From Chryseobacterium elymi (GTDB taxonomy: Bacteria > Bacteroidota > Bacteroidia > Flavobacteriales > Weeksellaceae): a stretch of DNA of 64,000 nucleotides. The stretch covers positions 239,024 to 303,023 of the forward strand of contig NZ_QNUH01000006.1 of the NCBI RefSeq assembly GCF_003385495.1. Reading direction: 5' to 3'. Below are positions 7,899 through 16,297 of the stretch, piece by piece (the first letter of the stretch is position 1; every line of letters begins with the position of its first letter). The translations under genes and the position numbers were made by a program. Under the pieces are notes generated by a model, which saw only the letters and a list, made by a program, of their open reading frames with translations, made no database searches and was not told the DNA's origin.

Positions 7899-8798
7899 CT
7901 AGAAATAGATCTGGGTTTCCGGCATCAGGTTTTTCAATCGTTCAATCTTTATTTTCTCTATAGGATTTCCCGTTAGAATAAGGGTTTTCAGCTTTTTCAG
8001 CTGTCCAATCTCTGCAGGAATATCTTTCAGATTATTGTTGGCCAGATTCATGCTGACTATATTTTTCAGTCCTTTTATTCCGGAAGAGATTTCTGAGATA
8101 TGATTGTCACTTGCGTTCAAAAATTCAAGATTTTGAGCCTTGAACAGGTTTTCCGGCAGCTTTACAATAGCGTTTTGCTGCAGCTCCAGATATTTTAAAT
8201 GCTTAGGAAAAGAAAGGTTTCCCAAGTCGTTGATCTGATTTTCAGACAGGTTTAAAAATTTAAGATTTTTGATTCTGTCTAAACGGGCAGCAACACTGCT
8301 GATCTGGTTTCCCTGAAGGTTAATTTCTTCCAAAGCCGGTATTTCCATCAGGGCTTCGGGAAAAACATTAAGGTTATTGGCATCAAAATGTACTGCTTTT
8401 AAATTTTGAAGTTTTGCAACATTGGGATTGATGCTTGTCAGGCCATTGAGATTCATTGAGAAGCTATTCAGCTTTTTCAGGTTCCCTATTTCATCAGGGA
8501 TGTACTTTATGCTGTTTTCATTTACATTTAAAATCTCCAGTTCAGCTAAAGCAAAGATCTCCTGATCCATTTTCTCCAGCTTATTTCCCATAATATTCAG
8601 AAAAAAAAGAGAATTCAGCTTCACAATCTGTGGAGGAAGGTTAAACAATCCTTTTTCCCGGAAACTTATGCTGTAAACAGTCTTTTTACTGTTTAAAGCC
8701 TCATCGATACTGGTAAATGTAGGATATTTTACAGGATCGATCTGTGCCTTAGCATAGCCGAGAGAAAGAATAGAAATAAATACAACAAGCTTTTTCAT
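7899..8798 (-). CDS. Secreted leucine-rich repeat protein
   Basis: The 299-residue protein has a signal peptide ending near SLGYAKAQ and then about nine leucine-rich repeats of 21-23 residues. Each carries an LxxLxLxxN-type core, for example LEILNVNENSIKYIPDEIG and LKFLNLSENQINDLGN. The repeats run to the C-terminus and no catalytic domain or sorting tail is visible. Such proteins usually bind proteins or glycans in the periplasm or at the surface. The partner is unknown. A very strong hairpin lies directly upstream of its start and probably ends transcription arriving from the upstream PhoX-like gene on the same strand. Confidence 0.85.
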   Translation of the reverse strand: MKKLVVFISILSLGYAKAQIDPVKYPTFTSIDEALNSKKTVYSISFREKGLFNLPPQIVKLNSLFFLNIMGNKLEKMDQEIFALAELEILNVNENSIKYIPDEIGNLKKLNSFSMNLNGLTSINPNVAKLQNLKAVHFDANNLNVFPEALMEIPALEEINLQGNQISSVAARLDRIKNLKFLNLSENQINDLGNLSFPKHLKYLELQQNAIVKLPENLFKAQNLEFLNASDNHISEISSGIKGLKNIVSMNLANNNLKDIPAEIGQLKKLKTLILTGNPIEKIKIERLKNLMPETQIYF

Positions 8799-8806
8799 AG
8801 AGTAAA

Positions 8807-8839
8807 AGTTTCGGCGGCGGCAAAGCCGCCGCCGAAACT
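8807..8839 (-). terminator. Perfect 15-bp GC-rich hairpin
   Basis: AGTTTCGGCGGCGGC, an AAA loop, and the exact reverse complement form a very stable stem between the stop of the PhoX-like gene and the start of the LRR gene. It most likely terminates the PhoX-like transcript. Confidence 0.75.
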
Positions 8840-8852
8840 GGGTATTAATAAT

Positions 8853-11006
8853 TTATTTTTTTAATAATTTCACAGTCTTCTGAAAACCGCCTTCTGCTTC
8901 AATATTCAGAACCAGGATACGTGATGTTTCCAGCTGATGGCTAAAATCAAGATCCAACGATCTGTTGAGTCCACTGAATTTCTTCATATAAACGATTTTT
9001 CCATCCATGTTGTATGCAGTTACTGAAATATCTTTCAATCCTTTTGGTGAATTGATCTTAACGATTCCTGAAGTAGGATTCGGTGCTACATCAACTGTAT
9101 TTTCCGTATTGTGGGTTTCAACAGTACTTAACGCACCTTCTGTTCCTAAGTTTTGTTTTAAGGCAATAACGATGGTAGCTGATTTTCCTCTGTAATCAAT
9201 TGTATTTCCTGTTGCATCTATATCTGTAGAAATCGTAGAACTTGGATGCTGAATTGAAAAGAAACCAAATTTATGATCAGGTGTAAACGTCAGTCCTGTA
9301 GGTTCTGACCCCGCCGGCATAGAAGCGAAAAGCCTCACTTTAGGATTAGCCGGTGTATGATCCGGAGCAATTACCCAGATGTAGTTTTTCCCTCCATCCT
9401 GAAGCACCCAAAGGTTTCCAAGTTCATCAAAGGTAAGGTTATCATTTCCGTCACCCCACACTTCAGTTCTCATCCCTTGTGCTGTATTGAATGAATAAGA
9501 TGTAGAGGAACCTCCTACAAAAGTCTCTACCTGGGAAGCAGTAGTTCCGTTATCCTGAAAACGGTATACTTTGTCTAATCCTTTTGCTGCAAAATAGATT
9601 TTTCCATCCAAAGGACTGATCTCTACATCTTCCACTCCATTAAATCTTGTTCCTCCTAATGACTGAGCAAGAGCTGTTGTATTATTCTGATCTGCTTTCA
9701 CTTTATTAGGAACCTGAACCCATGTAGCTGTAGTTCCCACAGGCTCTCCGGAAGTAGTTAGTCCCTGATCAAGCTTTAACACATAAAGGTTTCCTGAAGA
9801 AAGATCGTTCGGTGTATCCATGATATATTTATAAACCATGTGAGTTCCTCCATCTTCTCCATAATAAGCTGTAGTTCCTGCATTATTAACCACTACATTT
9901 TCGTGATTCATAATTCCCATCTGCCAAAGTTTTCCTTTGGAACCATCCGCATTTTTGGAAACGACCTGTGCTGTGACCGGATCAATTTCCACTAACCATC
10001 CGTAATCTTTATAGCCATCATTGTTCACATCATTGGAAGTAACAGATTCTTCTGCTGTAACAACGGTTCCCCAAGGAGTAATACCACCAGAACAGTTTCT
10101 GATTGTTTGAACTAAACTTGGATCTGAGAAGTTTACCGCTCTTGATCTTGTCAGCTGCCAAAGCTTGGTAGAAGCATTGTAGTTAACCTCAGCTATGGTA
10201 ACACCCCCCGGGTTTGTTTCATGGTTTACGGAAAGGTATCCGTTTGTGCTGCTTCCTGTTTTGGCTACGTAAGCAGTAAAGTCATTTAAGCCTCCTACCA
10301 TTCCACCACCTTCAGTATAGCTGTCACCTTCTTTTAAGATAAGCTGGTATTTATGTTCAGCAGGGATGATCAGTTTACTGGTCTGAGCAGTAGGAACAAT
10401 GGAAGTAAAACAGCTGATATGAGTTCCTGTACATGCCGGAGGAGGTGTAACAGTAGCTGTTGTTTTTAAATAAGCATCAATTCGAAGATCTGAGCTGGTT
10501 CCGGTTCTGTTGTGAAGTTCAATAGAAATCCTGTTTGTTCCGTTTACAAATTTAGATTTCGGAATAGAAAAAATATTATAAACATTCTCCGCTGAACCAT
10601 CTATCGTGGTGCTTGAAGGCGTATTGAAACTAATAGTACCTGCCGGCATATTGTCTCTCACTACTTCCTCTCCGTTAAGGTAAACCACAATTCCATCGTC
10701 TCTCATTACTCCTAATTCCATATTGTCTGAAAGGGTTGACAGGTCTGCTGTAAAATCTTTGGCAAAATAAGCAGCTGTAAGACCTGAGCTGATGGTAGTC
10801 GTTACAGGGTCTCCATAACCAAGAGGTCCGTTTCCTGCTGCCCACGTTGAGATATTAAATGTCTGGTCTTTCCATGAATCTGCCAGGGCCTGGTTATTAT
10901 CTTTATAGCTCCAGGAAGAGTTTTTATTGAATAAAAAAGTTTGTGCCTGTACACTAAAGCCAGCGACCATTGCCAGCGCTGCAATTGTAAGTAATTTTCT
11001 CTTCAT
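8853..11006 (-). CDS. PhoX/DUF839-like secreted protein with T9SS sorting tail
   Basis: The 717-residue product starts with a signal peptide (MKRKLLTIAALAMVAGFSVQAQ). Residues ~20-190 look like a beta-sandwich domain (MELGVMRDDGIVVYLNGEEV). The rest matches the DUF839/PhoX beta-propeller family (EGGGMVGGLNDFTAYVAKTG, GGITPWGTVVTAEESV, GVEDVEISPLDGKIYFAAKG, PTGLTFTPDHKFGFFSIQHP). PhoX members are Ca/Fe phosphatases. The last ~75 residues (VAPNPTSGIVKI to KTVKLLKK) form a type A T9SS sorting domain, so it is exported and probably attached to the surface. The ATG at 11006 is chosen because it begins the signal peptide and has a TAGCTTTG box 26 bases upstream, while the ORF extends 108 bases further. 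Phosphatase activity is not proven. Confidence 0.8.
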   Translation of the reverse strand: MKRKLLTIAALAMVAGFSVQAQTFLFNKNSSWSYKDNNQALADSWKDQTFNISTWAAGNGPLGYGDPVTTTISSGLTAAYFAKDFTADLSTLSDNMELGVMRDDGIVVYLNGEEVVRDNMPAGTISFNTPSSTTIDGSAENVYNIFSIPKSKFVNGTNRISIELHNRTGTSSDLRIDAYLKTTATVTPPPACTGTHISCFTSIVPTAQTSKLIIPAEHKYQLILKEGDSYTEGGGMVGGLNDFTAYVAKTGSSTNGYLSVNHETNPGGVTIAEVNYNASTKLWQLTRSRAVNFSDPSLVQTIRNCSGGITPWGTVVTAEESVTSNDVNNDGYKDYGWLVEIDPVTAQVVSKNADGSKGKLWQMGIMNHENVVVNNAGTTAYYGEDGGTHMVYKYIMDTPNDLSSGNLYVLKLDQGLTTSGEPVGTTATWVQVPNKVKADQNNTTALAQSLGGTRFNGVEDVEISPLDGKIYFAAKGLDKVYRFQDNGTTASQVETFVGGSSTSYSFNTAQGMRTEVWGDGNDNLTFDELGNLWVLQDGGKNYIWVIAPDHTPANPKVRLFASMPAGSEPTGLTFTPDHKFGFFSIQHPSSTISTDIDATGNTIDYRGKSATIVIALKQNLGTEGALSTVETHNTENTVDVAPNPTSGIVKINSPKGLKDISVTAYNMDGKIVYMKKFSGLNRSLDLDFSHQLETSRILVLNIEAEGGFQKTVKLLKK

Positions 11007-11032
11007 TTTTTTAATTGATTTATTAGACTCTG

Positions 11033-11040
11033 CAAAGCTA
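11033..11040 (-). promoter_or_regulatory. Candidate -7 box (TAGCTTTG) for the PhoX-like gene
   Basis: It is a TAnnTTTG match on the minus strand 26 bases before the ATG at 11006. It lies within the longer ORF and supports the shorter start. Confidence 0.45.
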
Positions 11041-11250
11041 TTTTTTTGGCACGGCACCTCTGTTAATAGGAGTTTAAATATGGAGTGGAGAATATTAATT
11101 AATTTATAACCCAATGTTAAGGGAATTAAATAATTGTTAAATTAAAGAAATGTTGGAAAGTGTCAGGGTTTGAGAGTTTGGCAAAGTATTATTATACAGC
11201 TTTATTAGAGACTAGTTGGTTTCCTACTACTGTCCGGGATTCTCAAACTC

Positions 11251-13080
11251 TTACTTCGCCTTACTAATATCGGTCAGGGAATTCAGAAAAGCAATAACCT
11301 GTTTGATCTCCGTTTGGGTAAGTTCCAGTTTATCCGGTGGCAGTGTTTGGTTTTTCATCTTTAAACCAAGGCCTTCTCCTCCGCCTTCATTATAAAAATC
11401 CATAACTTCTTCAAGGGTATTGAAAGCGCCATTATGGAAGTAGGGTTTGGTAAGAGCAATATTTCTTACAGTAACCGTTTTGAAAGAGTAATCATAGATC
11501 CATGATTTTTCTTTTTTCACAGGACTGTTTCCTCTTCCAAGATCCTGATCCAACTGAACCGGAAGCTGATTAACAGGTTTAATGGTAACGCCTAAAACTT
11601 CAGATTCATTTTCATTGAAAAACGGTGGTACAAGGCCTGAAAAATGGGGTGCAAAGTGACAGGTTGCGCAATTGGCTTTTCCCATAAACAGATTGTATCC
11701 TTTTTTTACATCTTCGGAAACATCTTTTTCGTTCCTCATAAAACGGTCAAAATCACTATCAAAAGAATACAGGGATGCAACATATGAGCTTAAAGCTTTG
11801 GAAAAATTTTCTTTACTTATTTTACCATCCTTAAAAGCAGCACGAAAAGCTTTTTTGTACTCACGTTTTGTTTTCAGTTTTTTGATGATGTCCTCATAGC
11901 TGGTATTAAACTCATTATCATTGTAAATTACATGTTCCGCCTGTTGTTCAAGGTAAAATGCCCGCAGATCATAGAAAAACCTTTTCGCAAAAACAGCGTT
12001 GTACAGGGATGGAGAATTTCTCAGAACGGTTTTTCCTTCTACATTGCTCTGGGATTTCACTTTAAGATCCGTAAAAGCATTTTCCTGAAGATGGCAGGCC
12101 GCACAACTCATTTTACCGTTTTGACTCAAATTCTGATCGTAGAAAATAGATTTCCCCAAGCTGCGAAGTTCTTTATTATCTTCAGAAGGTTGCAGCAATG
12201 TATAAAAATACGGATCCAGAAAATCGCTGCTAAAAAGATTTTTACTCTTTACGTTCCAGCCTGAAAATTCTTTAAGATCATCCGCTCTTCCGTCCCATTT
12301 TCCAAATTCTTCATACAGAGGCTGAATATACTTTTTATAAAATTCAATTCTGTCAAATGTTTCAAAATCCTTGTTTACCGAAAGATAACCGATTCCTTCA
12401 GTAAGAATCTGATTGGCTTTCTGAACATTATAGTTTTTAAAATACACATCATCGTTGATGTATTCTTTTATTCCAACCAAGGCATGGCTGGCTTCTTCAG
12501 AAATATTCAGAGAACCCGGTGTATCGAAGCCTGTAACTCCAAGGGTATAAATTCTTATCAGCTCTATCCTTAATGGCAGCGTTTTGTTGTTTCCGCGGCT
12601 TAAACCGTTCTTTATAGTACTCAGATAAAAGCTTGAATAGGAATTGTAGAGAAAATCCGTAATGGTTTTGATCTTTTCTTTCTCGTCCCCGGCTTCTTCG
12701 GAAAATATCAGTTCATCCAGAACTTGGAGACCTTCCGGTGGCAGCGTAAAGGCAGAAGTTCCTGCAGCTTCAATATGAAACAGCGGAGCGGCATTAAGAT
12801 GTGTTTTTGTAAACTCCGGATAGTGATAGGCAATATAAAATTCGATTTCTTTAAATGAATTTCTTGTTTCCCTTAAAGAATTTCTAAGCTCTTCAATAGA
12901 GATCTTGTTCTCTGAGAATTTATAGACATCCGATTTCAGCCGGTCAAGTCTGCTTTTAAAATCTGATAGGCCTTTATTGACAAAGGTATTCTCGCTTTTT
13001 TCCCCTTTATCAACCGGGTTAAAGGACATGACAGCCAAACCTATCAAAACAATCACAGCTAACAGCGGATATAATCTCAT
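11251..13080 (-). CDS. MauG/cytochrome c peroxidase family protein with long N-terminal domain
   Basis: The 609-residue protein has an N-terminal membrane or signal segment (LLAVIVLIGLAVMSFNP). About 280 mainly helical residues follow, whose SFKEIEFYIAYHYPEFTKTH, HLNAAPLFHIE and EGLQVLDELIF stretches recall imelysin-like domains. The C-terminal half is a di-heme peroxidase: CAACH (326-330) and CATCH (471-475) bind two c-type hemes, and ERDIAL-like NIALTKPYFHNGAFNTLEEV is the typical end. Such proteins reduce peroxide or oxidise partners in the periplasm. The imelysin-like link suggests an iron or heme role, but this is inference. A TACTTTTG box sits 13 bases before the start. Confidence 0.8.
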   Translation of the reverse strand: MRLYPLLAVIVLIGLAVMSFNPVDKGEKSENTFVNKGLSDFKSRLDRLKSDVYKFSENKISIEELRNSLRETRNSFKEIEFYIAYHYPEFTKTHLNAAPLFHIEAAGTSAFTLPPEGLQVLDELIFSEEAGDEKEKIKTITDFLYNSYSSFYLSTIKNGLSRGNNKTLPLRIELIRIYTLGVTGFDTPGSLNISEEASHALVGIKEYINDDVYFKNYNVQKANQILTEGIGYLSVNKDFETFDRIEFYKKYIQPLYEEFGKWDGRADDLKEFSGWNVKSKNLFSSDFLDPYFYTLLQPSEDNKELRSLGKSIFYDQNLSQNGKMSCAACHLQENAFTDLKVKSQSNVEGKTVLRNSPSLYNAVFAKRFFYDLRAFYLEQQAEHVIYNDNEFNTSYEDIIKKLKTKREYKKAFRAAFKDGKISKENFSKALSSYVASLYSFDSDFDRFMRNEKDVSEDVKKGYNLFMGKANCATCHFAPHFSGLVPPFFNENESEVLGVTIKPVNQLPVQLDQDLGRGNSPVKKEKSWIYDYSFKTVTVRNIALTKPYFHNGAFNTLEEVMDFYNEGGGEGLGLKMKNQTLPPDKLELTQTEIKQVIAFLNSLTDISKAK

Positions 13081-13093
13081 GAATTTTTAGTGG

Positions 13094-13101
13094 CAAAAGT
13101 A
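13094..13101 (-). promoter_or_regulatory. Candidate -7 box (TACTTTTG) for the peroxidase gene
   Basis: It is a TAnnTTTG match on the minus strand, 13 bases before the ATG, implying a very short leader. Confidence 0.4.
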
Positions 13102-13311
13102 ACTTTCCGATGTTATCTTAAGATTAATTGGAGATTAAAAAATGTTTATATTTTAGGTGAAATATTTTTATTAATTTTAAACCCCGAAATCAAATTCATT
13201 ATACTTAAGAACGGCTGATTTCTACAGGCCCTGTTCAAAAAGATGACGAAAGATATTGGGAGAGGATTTACAACATCATTTTTTATCAAGTAAAAAAAAC
13301 AAAATACTATT

Positions 13312-13767
13312 ATGAAAACAAAAGCATTATTCGCTTTTGCGGTTAGTTTTCTTTCGATTTGTGCATTTTCACAGAAAAAGAAAGAAATGGCCGTTTATGC
13401 AGAGAAAAAAGGCAACGATTATTACCTGGTGCGCCTGGAAGAAGGTAAACAGGTTCCAAATGTTTATGTGTATTCAAACGGAATAACCAAACCTTACAAG
13501 AACTATACTGATCTCAAGGATATTGTTATGGATTTCCCGGGAATGATGGACTCTAACAACTCAACAAAGGAAGAAATGGTCTCTGTTCTAAAAAAGGGAG
13601 ATAAGCTCTACGAAATTACCACACAAAGAAAGGATCCGAAAAACTTTGAAAAAACCATTATTACGGTTTATGAGATTTTCCAGGGACAGAAAAGAATCGT
13701 AGAAGAATATGATACGATCTATGATCTTGCCGGATCACCTTACAAAGAAGCTATTTTCATTAATTAA
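13312..13767 (+). CDS. Secreted protein of unknown function
   Basis: This 151-residue product has a clear signal peptide (FAFAVSFLSICAFSQ) and then a basic mature part with many Lys and Glu residues. No domain was recognised. The mature region reads as alternating beta strands (YYLVRLEEGKQVPNVYVYSN, DKLYEITTQRKD). It is followed after 17 bases by the nucleoside phosphorylase gene on the same strand, so the two may be cotranscribed, although no functional link is evident. Confidence 0.7.
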   Translation: MKTKALFAFAVSFLSICAFSQKKKEMAVYAEKKGNDYYLVRLEEGKQVPNVYVYSNGITKPYKNYTDLKDIVMDFPGMMDSNNSTKEEMVSVLKKGDKLYEITTQRKDPKNFEKTIITVYEIFQGQKRIVEEYDTIYDLAGSPYKEAIFIN

Positions 13768-13784
13768 AAAATAAAATATAAATT

Positions 13785-14639
13785 ATGCTAAATAAACTTG
13801 CTGCCTCAGAGCTGGTACTGAATGATGACGGAAGTGTATACCACTTAAATCTTTTACCTGAAGATATTGCTGATAAGATCATCCTTGTGGGAGATCCGGA
13901 CAGAGTGGCAAAAGTTTCAAAATATTTTGACAAAGTAGAGATCAAAAAAAATAAAAGGGAGTTCTACACCCATACCGGAACGCTTCGCGGTGAAAGAATT
14001 ACCGTAATGTCTACAGGTATTGGAACAGAGAATATTGATATCGTGATGAACGAGCTTGATGCCCTGGTGAATATTGATCTTAGGAACAAGGAGTTTAAAA
14101 CTGATCATAAAGCCCTTGAACTTTTCCGTATGGGCACCTGTGGAAGTGTAAATCCGGACGTACAGGTTGATAATATGCTGGTTACCCAGAATGTTGTAGG
14201 ATTGGACGGACTGATGCATTTTTACCAGGACTATAGCTTCGAGAATGAGTTCTCCAAAAAATTCATGGAAAAATTCCCGTATGAGAAGATCAAACCTATG
14301 CTTTATTTCTCAGACTGGGCAGAAGAAATGGGAGATTATTATAAAGATGCGAAATACCATGGAAATACAGCTACTTTCCCAGGATTCTACGCTCCTCAGG
14401 GAAGACAGCTGCGTTTAAAGGCAGTTGATGATAAATTCCTGGAAACATTAAATGATCTTGGAGTAACGAACTTTGAAATGGAAACCTCAGCAATCTATGC
14501 TCTTTCAAAATTACTAGGTCACAAAGCAATTACAGTGAATAATGTTATTGCCAACAGAAGACGTGGGGAATTCTCTGCAGACCACCATGCTTCTGAAAAG
14601 AACCTTATTGATTGGGTACTGGAAAGAATTATCAAGTAA
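13785..14639 (+). CDS. Nucleoside phosphorylase (uridine phosphorylase-like)
   Basis: The 284-residue protein is a PNP/UDP family phosphorylase that splits nucleosides with phosphate in the cytosol. The phosphate-binding N-terminus IILVGDPDRVAKVSKYFD, the core VMSTGIGTENIDIVMNEL and FRMGTCGSVNPDVQV, and the nucleoside-site NFEMETSAIYALSKLLGHKA are visible. The FEMETSAIYA motif with glutamate before the methionine is typical. The N-terminal SELVLNDDGSVYHLNLLPED is as in Bacteroidota uridine-phosphorylase-like proteins. Whether uridine or a purine is the main substrate cannot be decided from the sequence. Confidence 0.9.
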   Translation: MLNKLAASELVLNDDGSVYHLNLLPEDIADKIILVGDPDRVAKVSKYFDKVEIKKNKREFYTHTGTLRGERITVMSTGIGTENIDIVMNELDALVNIDLRNKEFKTDHKALELFRMGTCGSVNPDVQVDNMLVTQNVVGLDGLMHFYQDYSFENEFSKKFMEKFPYEKIKPMLYFSDWAEEMGDYYKDAKYHGNTATFPGFYAPQGRQLRLKAVDDKFLETLNDLGVTNFEMETSAIYALSKLLGHKAITVNNVIANRRRGEFSADHHASEKNLIDWVLERIIK

Positions 14640-14667
14640 AATAACTCACATTTTTATCTTTAAAATC

Positions 14668-14700
14668 AAACCTTATAGGTTTTAAAAATCTATAAGGTTT
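14668..14700 (+). terminator. Hairpin terminator after the phosphorylase gene
   Basis: The 11-bp arms AAACCTTATAG and CTATAAGGTTT are separated by an A/T loop, 29 bases after the stop codon. Confidence 0.6.
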
Positions 14701-14717
14701 AGCGTAAATTATAGCAA

Positions 14718-14787
14718 GATCTGCTTTATTTGCTCAATATGCGAGCGGTTTTTCTCTCGCAGATTGAACAGATCAAGCAGATTTTTT
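14718..14787. repeat. Long imperfect palindrome built from a GATCTGCT-like unit
   Basis: Arms of about 28 bases (GATCTGCTTTATTTGCTCAA to GCGAG and CTCGCAGATTGAACAGATCA to GCAGATTTT) can pair around the loop cggtttttct. Each arm itself contains a short repeated AATCTGCT/AGCAGAT unit. It sits between convergent genes and ends in a T-run, so it may also terminate transcription. Confidence 0.6.
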
Positions 14788-14821
14788 ATTTCATCTAAGT
14801 TTTATTAGAGTAAAGAAGTAT

Positions 14822-15580
14822 TTAATGGAAATACCTCGGATCCGGATATCTAAATATAAAATCCAGTTCTGAAATTAGCTTTGAAGACAGGATTATTTTC
14901 CCCTCACCTATTATTTCTTCAGCAGATGGCAGATTTTTCTGAGCATTGATCACCTGGGCTTTTGACGGATGTTCTGGCGCAGACACATTGTACAGTTTCC
15001 CTTCTGATCCTATTTCGATCATTTTTTCAGTCACATTACAGATATCTTCATAATGAATGTGATTTACAGGAGCTTCGGCATTTGAAACCGTATAGTTTTT
15101 AAGAAGCCTGTTATCTCCCATGAGTCCGGATAATCTTAAAATATTAACCTGTGGATATCTGTTTTTAATCATTCTCTCACCGGGAACATTATCCGTAGAA
15201 AGGTCTTCTTCTGCATATTCTCCCGGAATATCCGGATATACACCGGTAGAACTCATCACGAACATCTGGCCTTTAAAATCTCCTATAAATGAAAATAAAT
15301 GCTGAATCCTGTTGTATAACGAACCTGCACAGCAGCTTTTGCCGGAAAGCGGAATGGTAATAATGAGGATATCTATGTCTTTAATCTCGGTCCACTTGGA
15401 AATCTTTTCTTCCAGCTGAAAATCCGGGAAGCTGGCGACATGTGTATTAAATCCTTTAGAAGCCAATTCATCAGCTTTGTTTTTTGTAGTTGTGGTAGTA
15501 TATATTTTATACTGCCCGGACATTGAATCGGCAATCCTTGAACCCAGCCAGCCGCAACCTATAATTCCTATTTTCTTCAT
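14822..15580 (-). CDS. NAD(P)-binding Rossmann protein, SDR/YeeZ-like
   Basis: The 252-residue protein begins with the dinucleotide-binding motif IGIIGCGWLGSRIAD (GxxGxxG). Other extended-SDR features are FVMSSTGVYPDIPGEYAEED, LRLSGLMGDNRLLKNY and the epimerase-like INHIHYEDICN-type VNHIHYEDICNVTEKMIE. This matches the YeeZ-like group of small NAD-dependent epimerase/dehydratase-like proteins. The expected catalytic YxxxK is not obvious, so it may not be a classical epimerase. It appears to be a single-gene unit. Confidence 0.7.
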   Translation of the reverse strand: MKKIGIIGCGWLGSRIADSMSGQYKIYTTTTTKNKADELASKGFNTHVASFPDFQLEEKISKWTEIKDIDILIITIPLSGKSCCAGSLYNRIQHLFSFIGDFKGQMFVMSSTGVYPDIPGEYAEEDLSTDNVPGERMIKNRYPQVNILRLSGLMGDNRLLKNYTVSNAEAPVNHIHYEDICNVTEKMIEIGSEGKLYNVSAPEHPSKAQVINAQKNLPSAEEIIGEGKIILSSKLISELDFIFRYPDPRYFH

Positions 15581-16011
15581 AAATTTTCAAGTGTATGCAT
15601 TAATGCTCTAAATCTTCTCTCTCCCTTCTATAAGCATAACATCAGCAAAATTAAATTAATTTATATTGTCCGCAATTTTTCATCCGTCATATTCTTAAAA
15701 ATCGAAGACAGTATTTATGGAATTATTAAGAGGAAATGTTAATTTTTTCACATTTATACCATTGTTTTTTCATACATATATTTTGGAATTTGAAAAAAAT
15801 ATAAAGATGTGCGGAATAAAATTAAAATCCCGTCAGATCAACTAAAAATAAAGCTTTACCACTATCTATAACCAATATTTACCTCCATACAAACTAACGT
15901 ATAAAATACATCGGTTTTTGTCTCATTCTGGACCTAACAACTGTTAGTAGTAAAACTACGACAAAAAGAAAAATAGCCTTTCTTTTTTTTCTCATTTATC
16001 TCTTTGCTTCT

Positions 16012-16019
16012 TATATTTG
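16012..16019 (+). promoter_or_regulatory. Candidate -7 box (TATATTTG) for the vgrG cluster
   Basis: It is an exact TAnnTTTG match. No TTTG at the ideal -33 spacing is seen. It is the best candidate in the gap and is followed 27 bases later by an inverted repeat. Confidence 0.35.
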
Positions 16020-16046
16020 TTTCACGTGGATGTGATTTTAATAAAT

Positions 16047-16068
16047 TGAATTACAAAACTGTAATTCA
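16047..16068. promoter_or_regulatory. Inverted repeat TGAATTAC-N6-GTAATTCA
   Basis: Two perfect 8-base half-sites are separated by six bases just downstream of the candidate vgrG promoter. The size and symmetry are those of a dimeric regulator site, but no regulator is encoded nearby. Confidence 0.35.
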
Positions 16069-16297
16069 GAATATTAAATTCATTAAAACTAAGTATTAAC
16101 TACATTTTAAAACTTAAAAATATACAGGGTCTATTTCCCACATCAGGTGAAAACAGAACGATAACTCCTCACAAAAGATACTATTCTGTTGACATAAACC
16201 AGACAGTATTTTGATCTGCAGTGAGTAATAAGAACAGCTATAATGCAGTCCGCTATGCCAGACTGCTGTTACATACACTAACCAGAAAAAATATGTT

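Larger units (their letters stand above)
15581..16297. other. 717-base AT-rich gap upstream of vgrG
   Basis: No convincing coding sequence is seen on either strand. The stretch holds a TATATTTG candidate -7 box (16012-16019), an 8-bp inverted repeat (16047-16068) and a small GCAGTC/GACTGC hairpin (16245-16266). The distance from the -7 box to the vgrG ATG leaves a leader of roughly 270 bases, which is long for this genome and leaves room for regulation. Confidence 0.5.
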
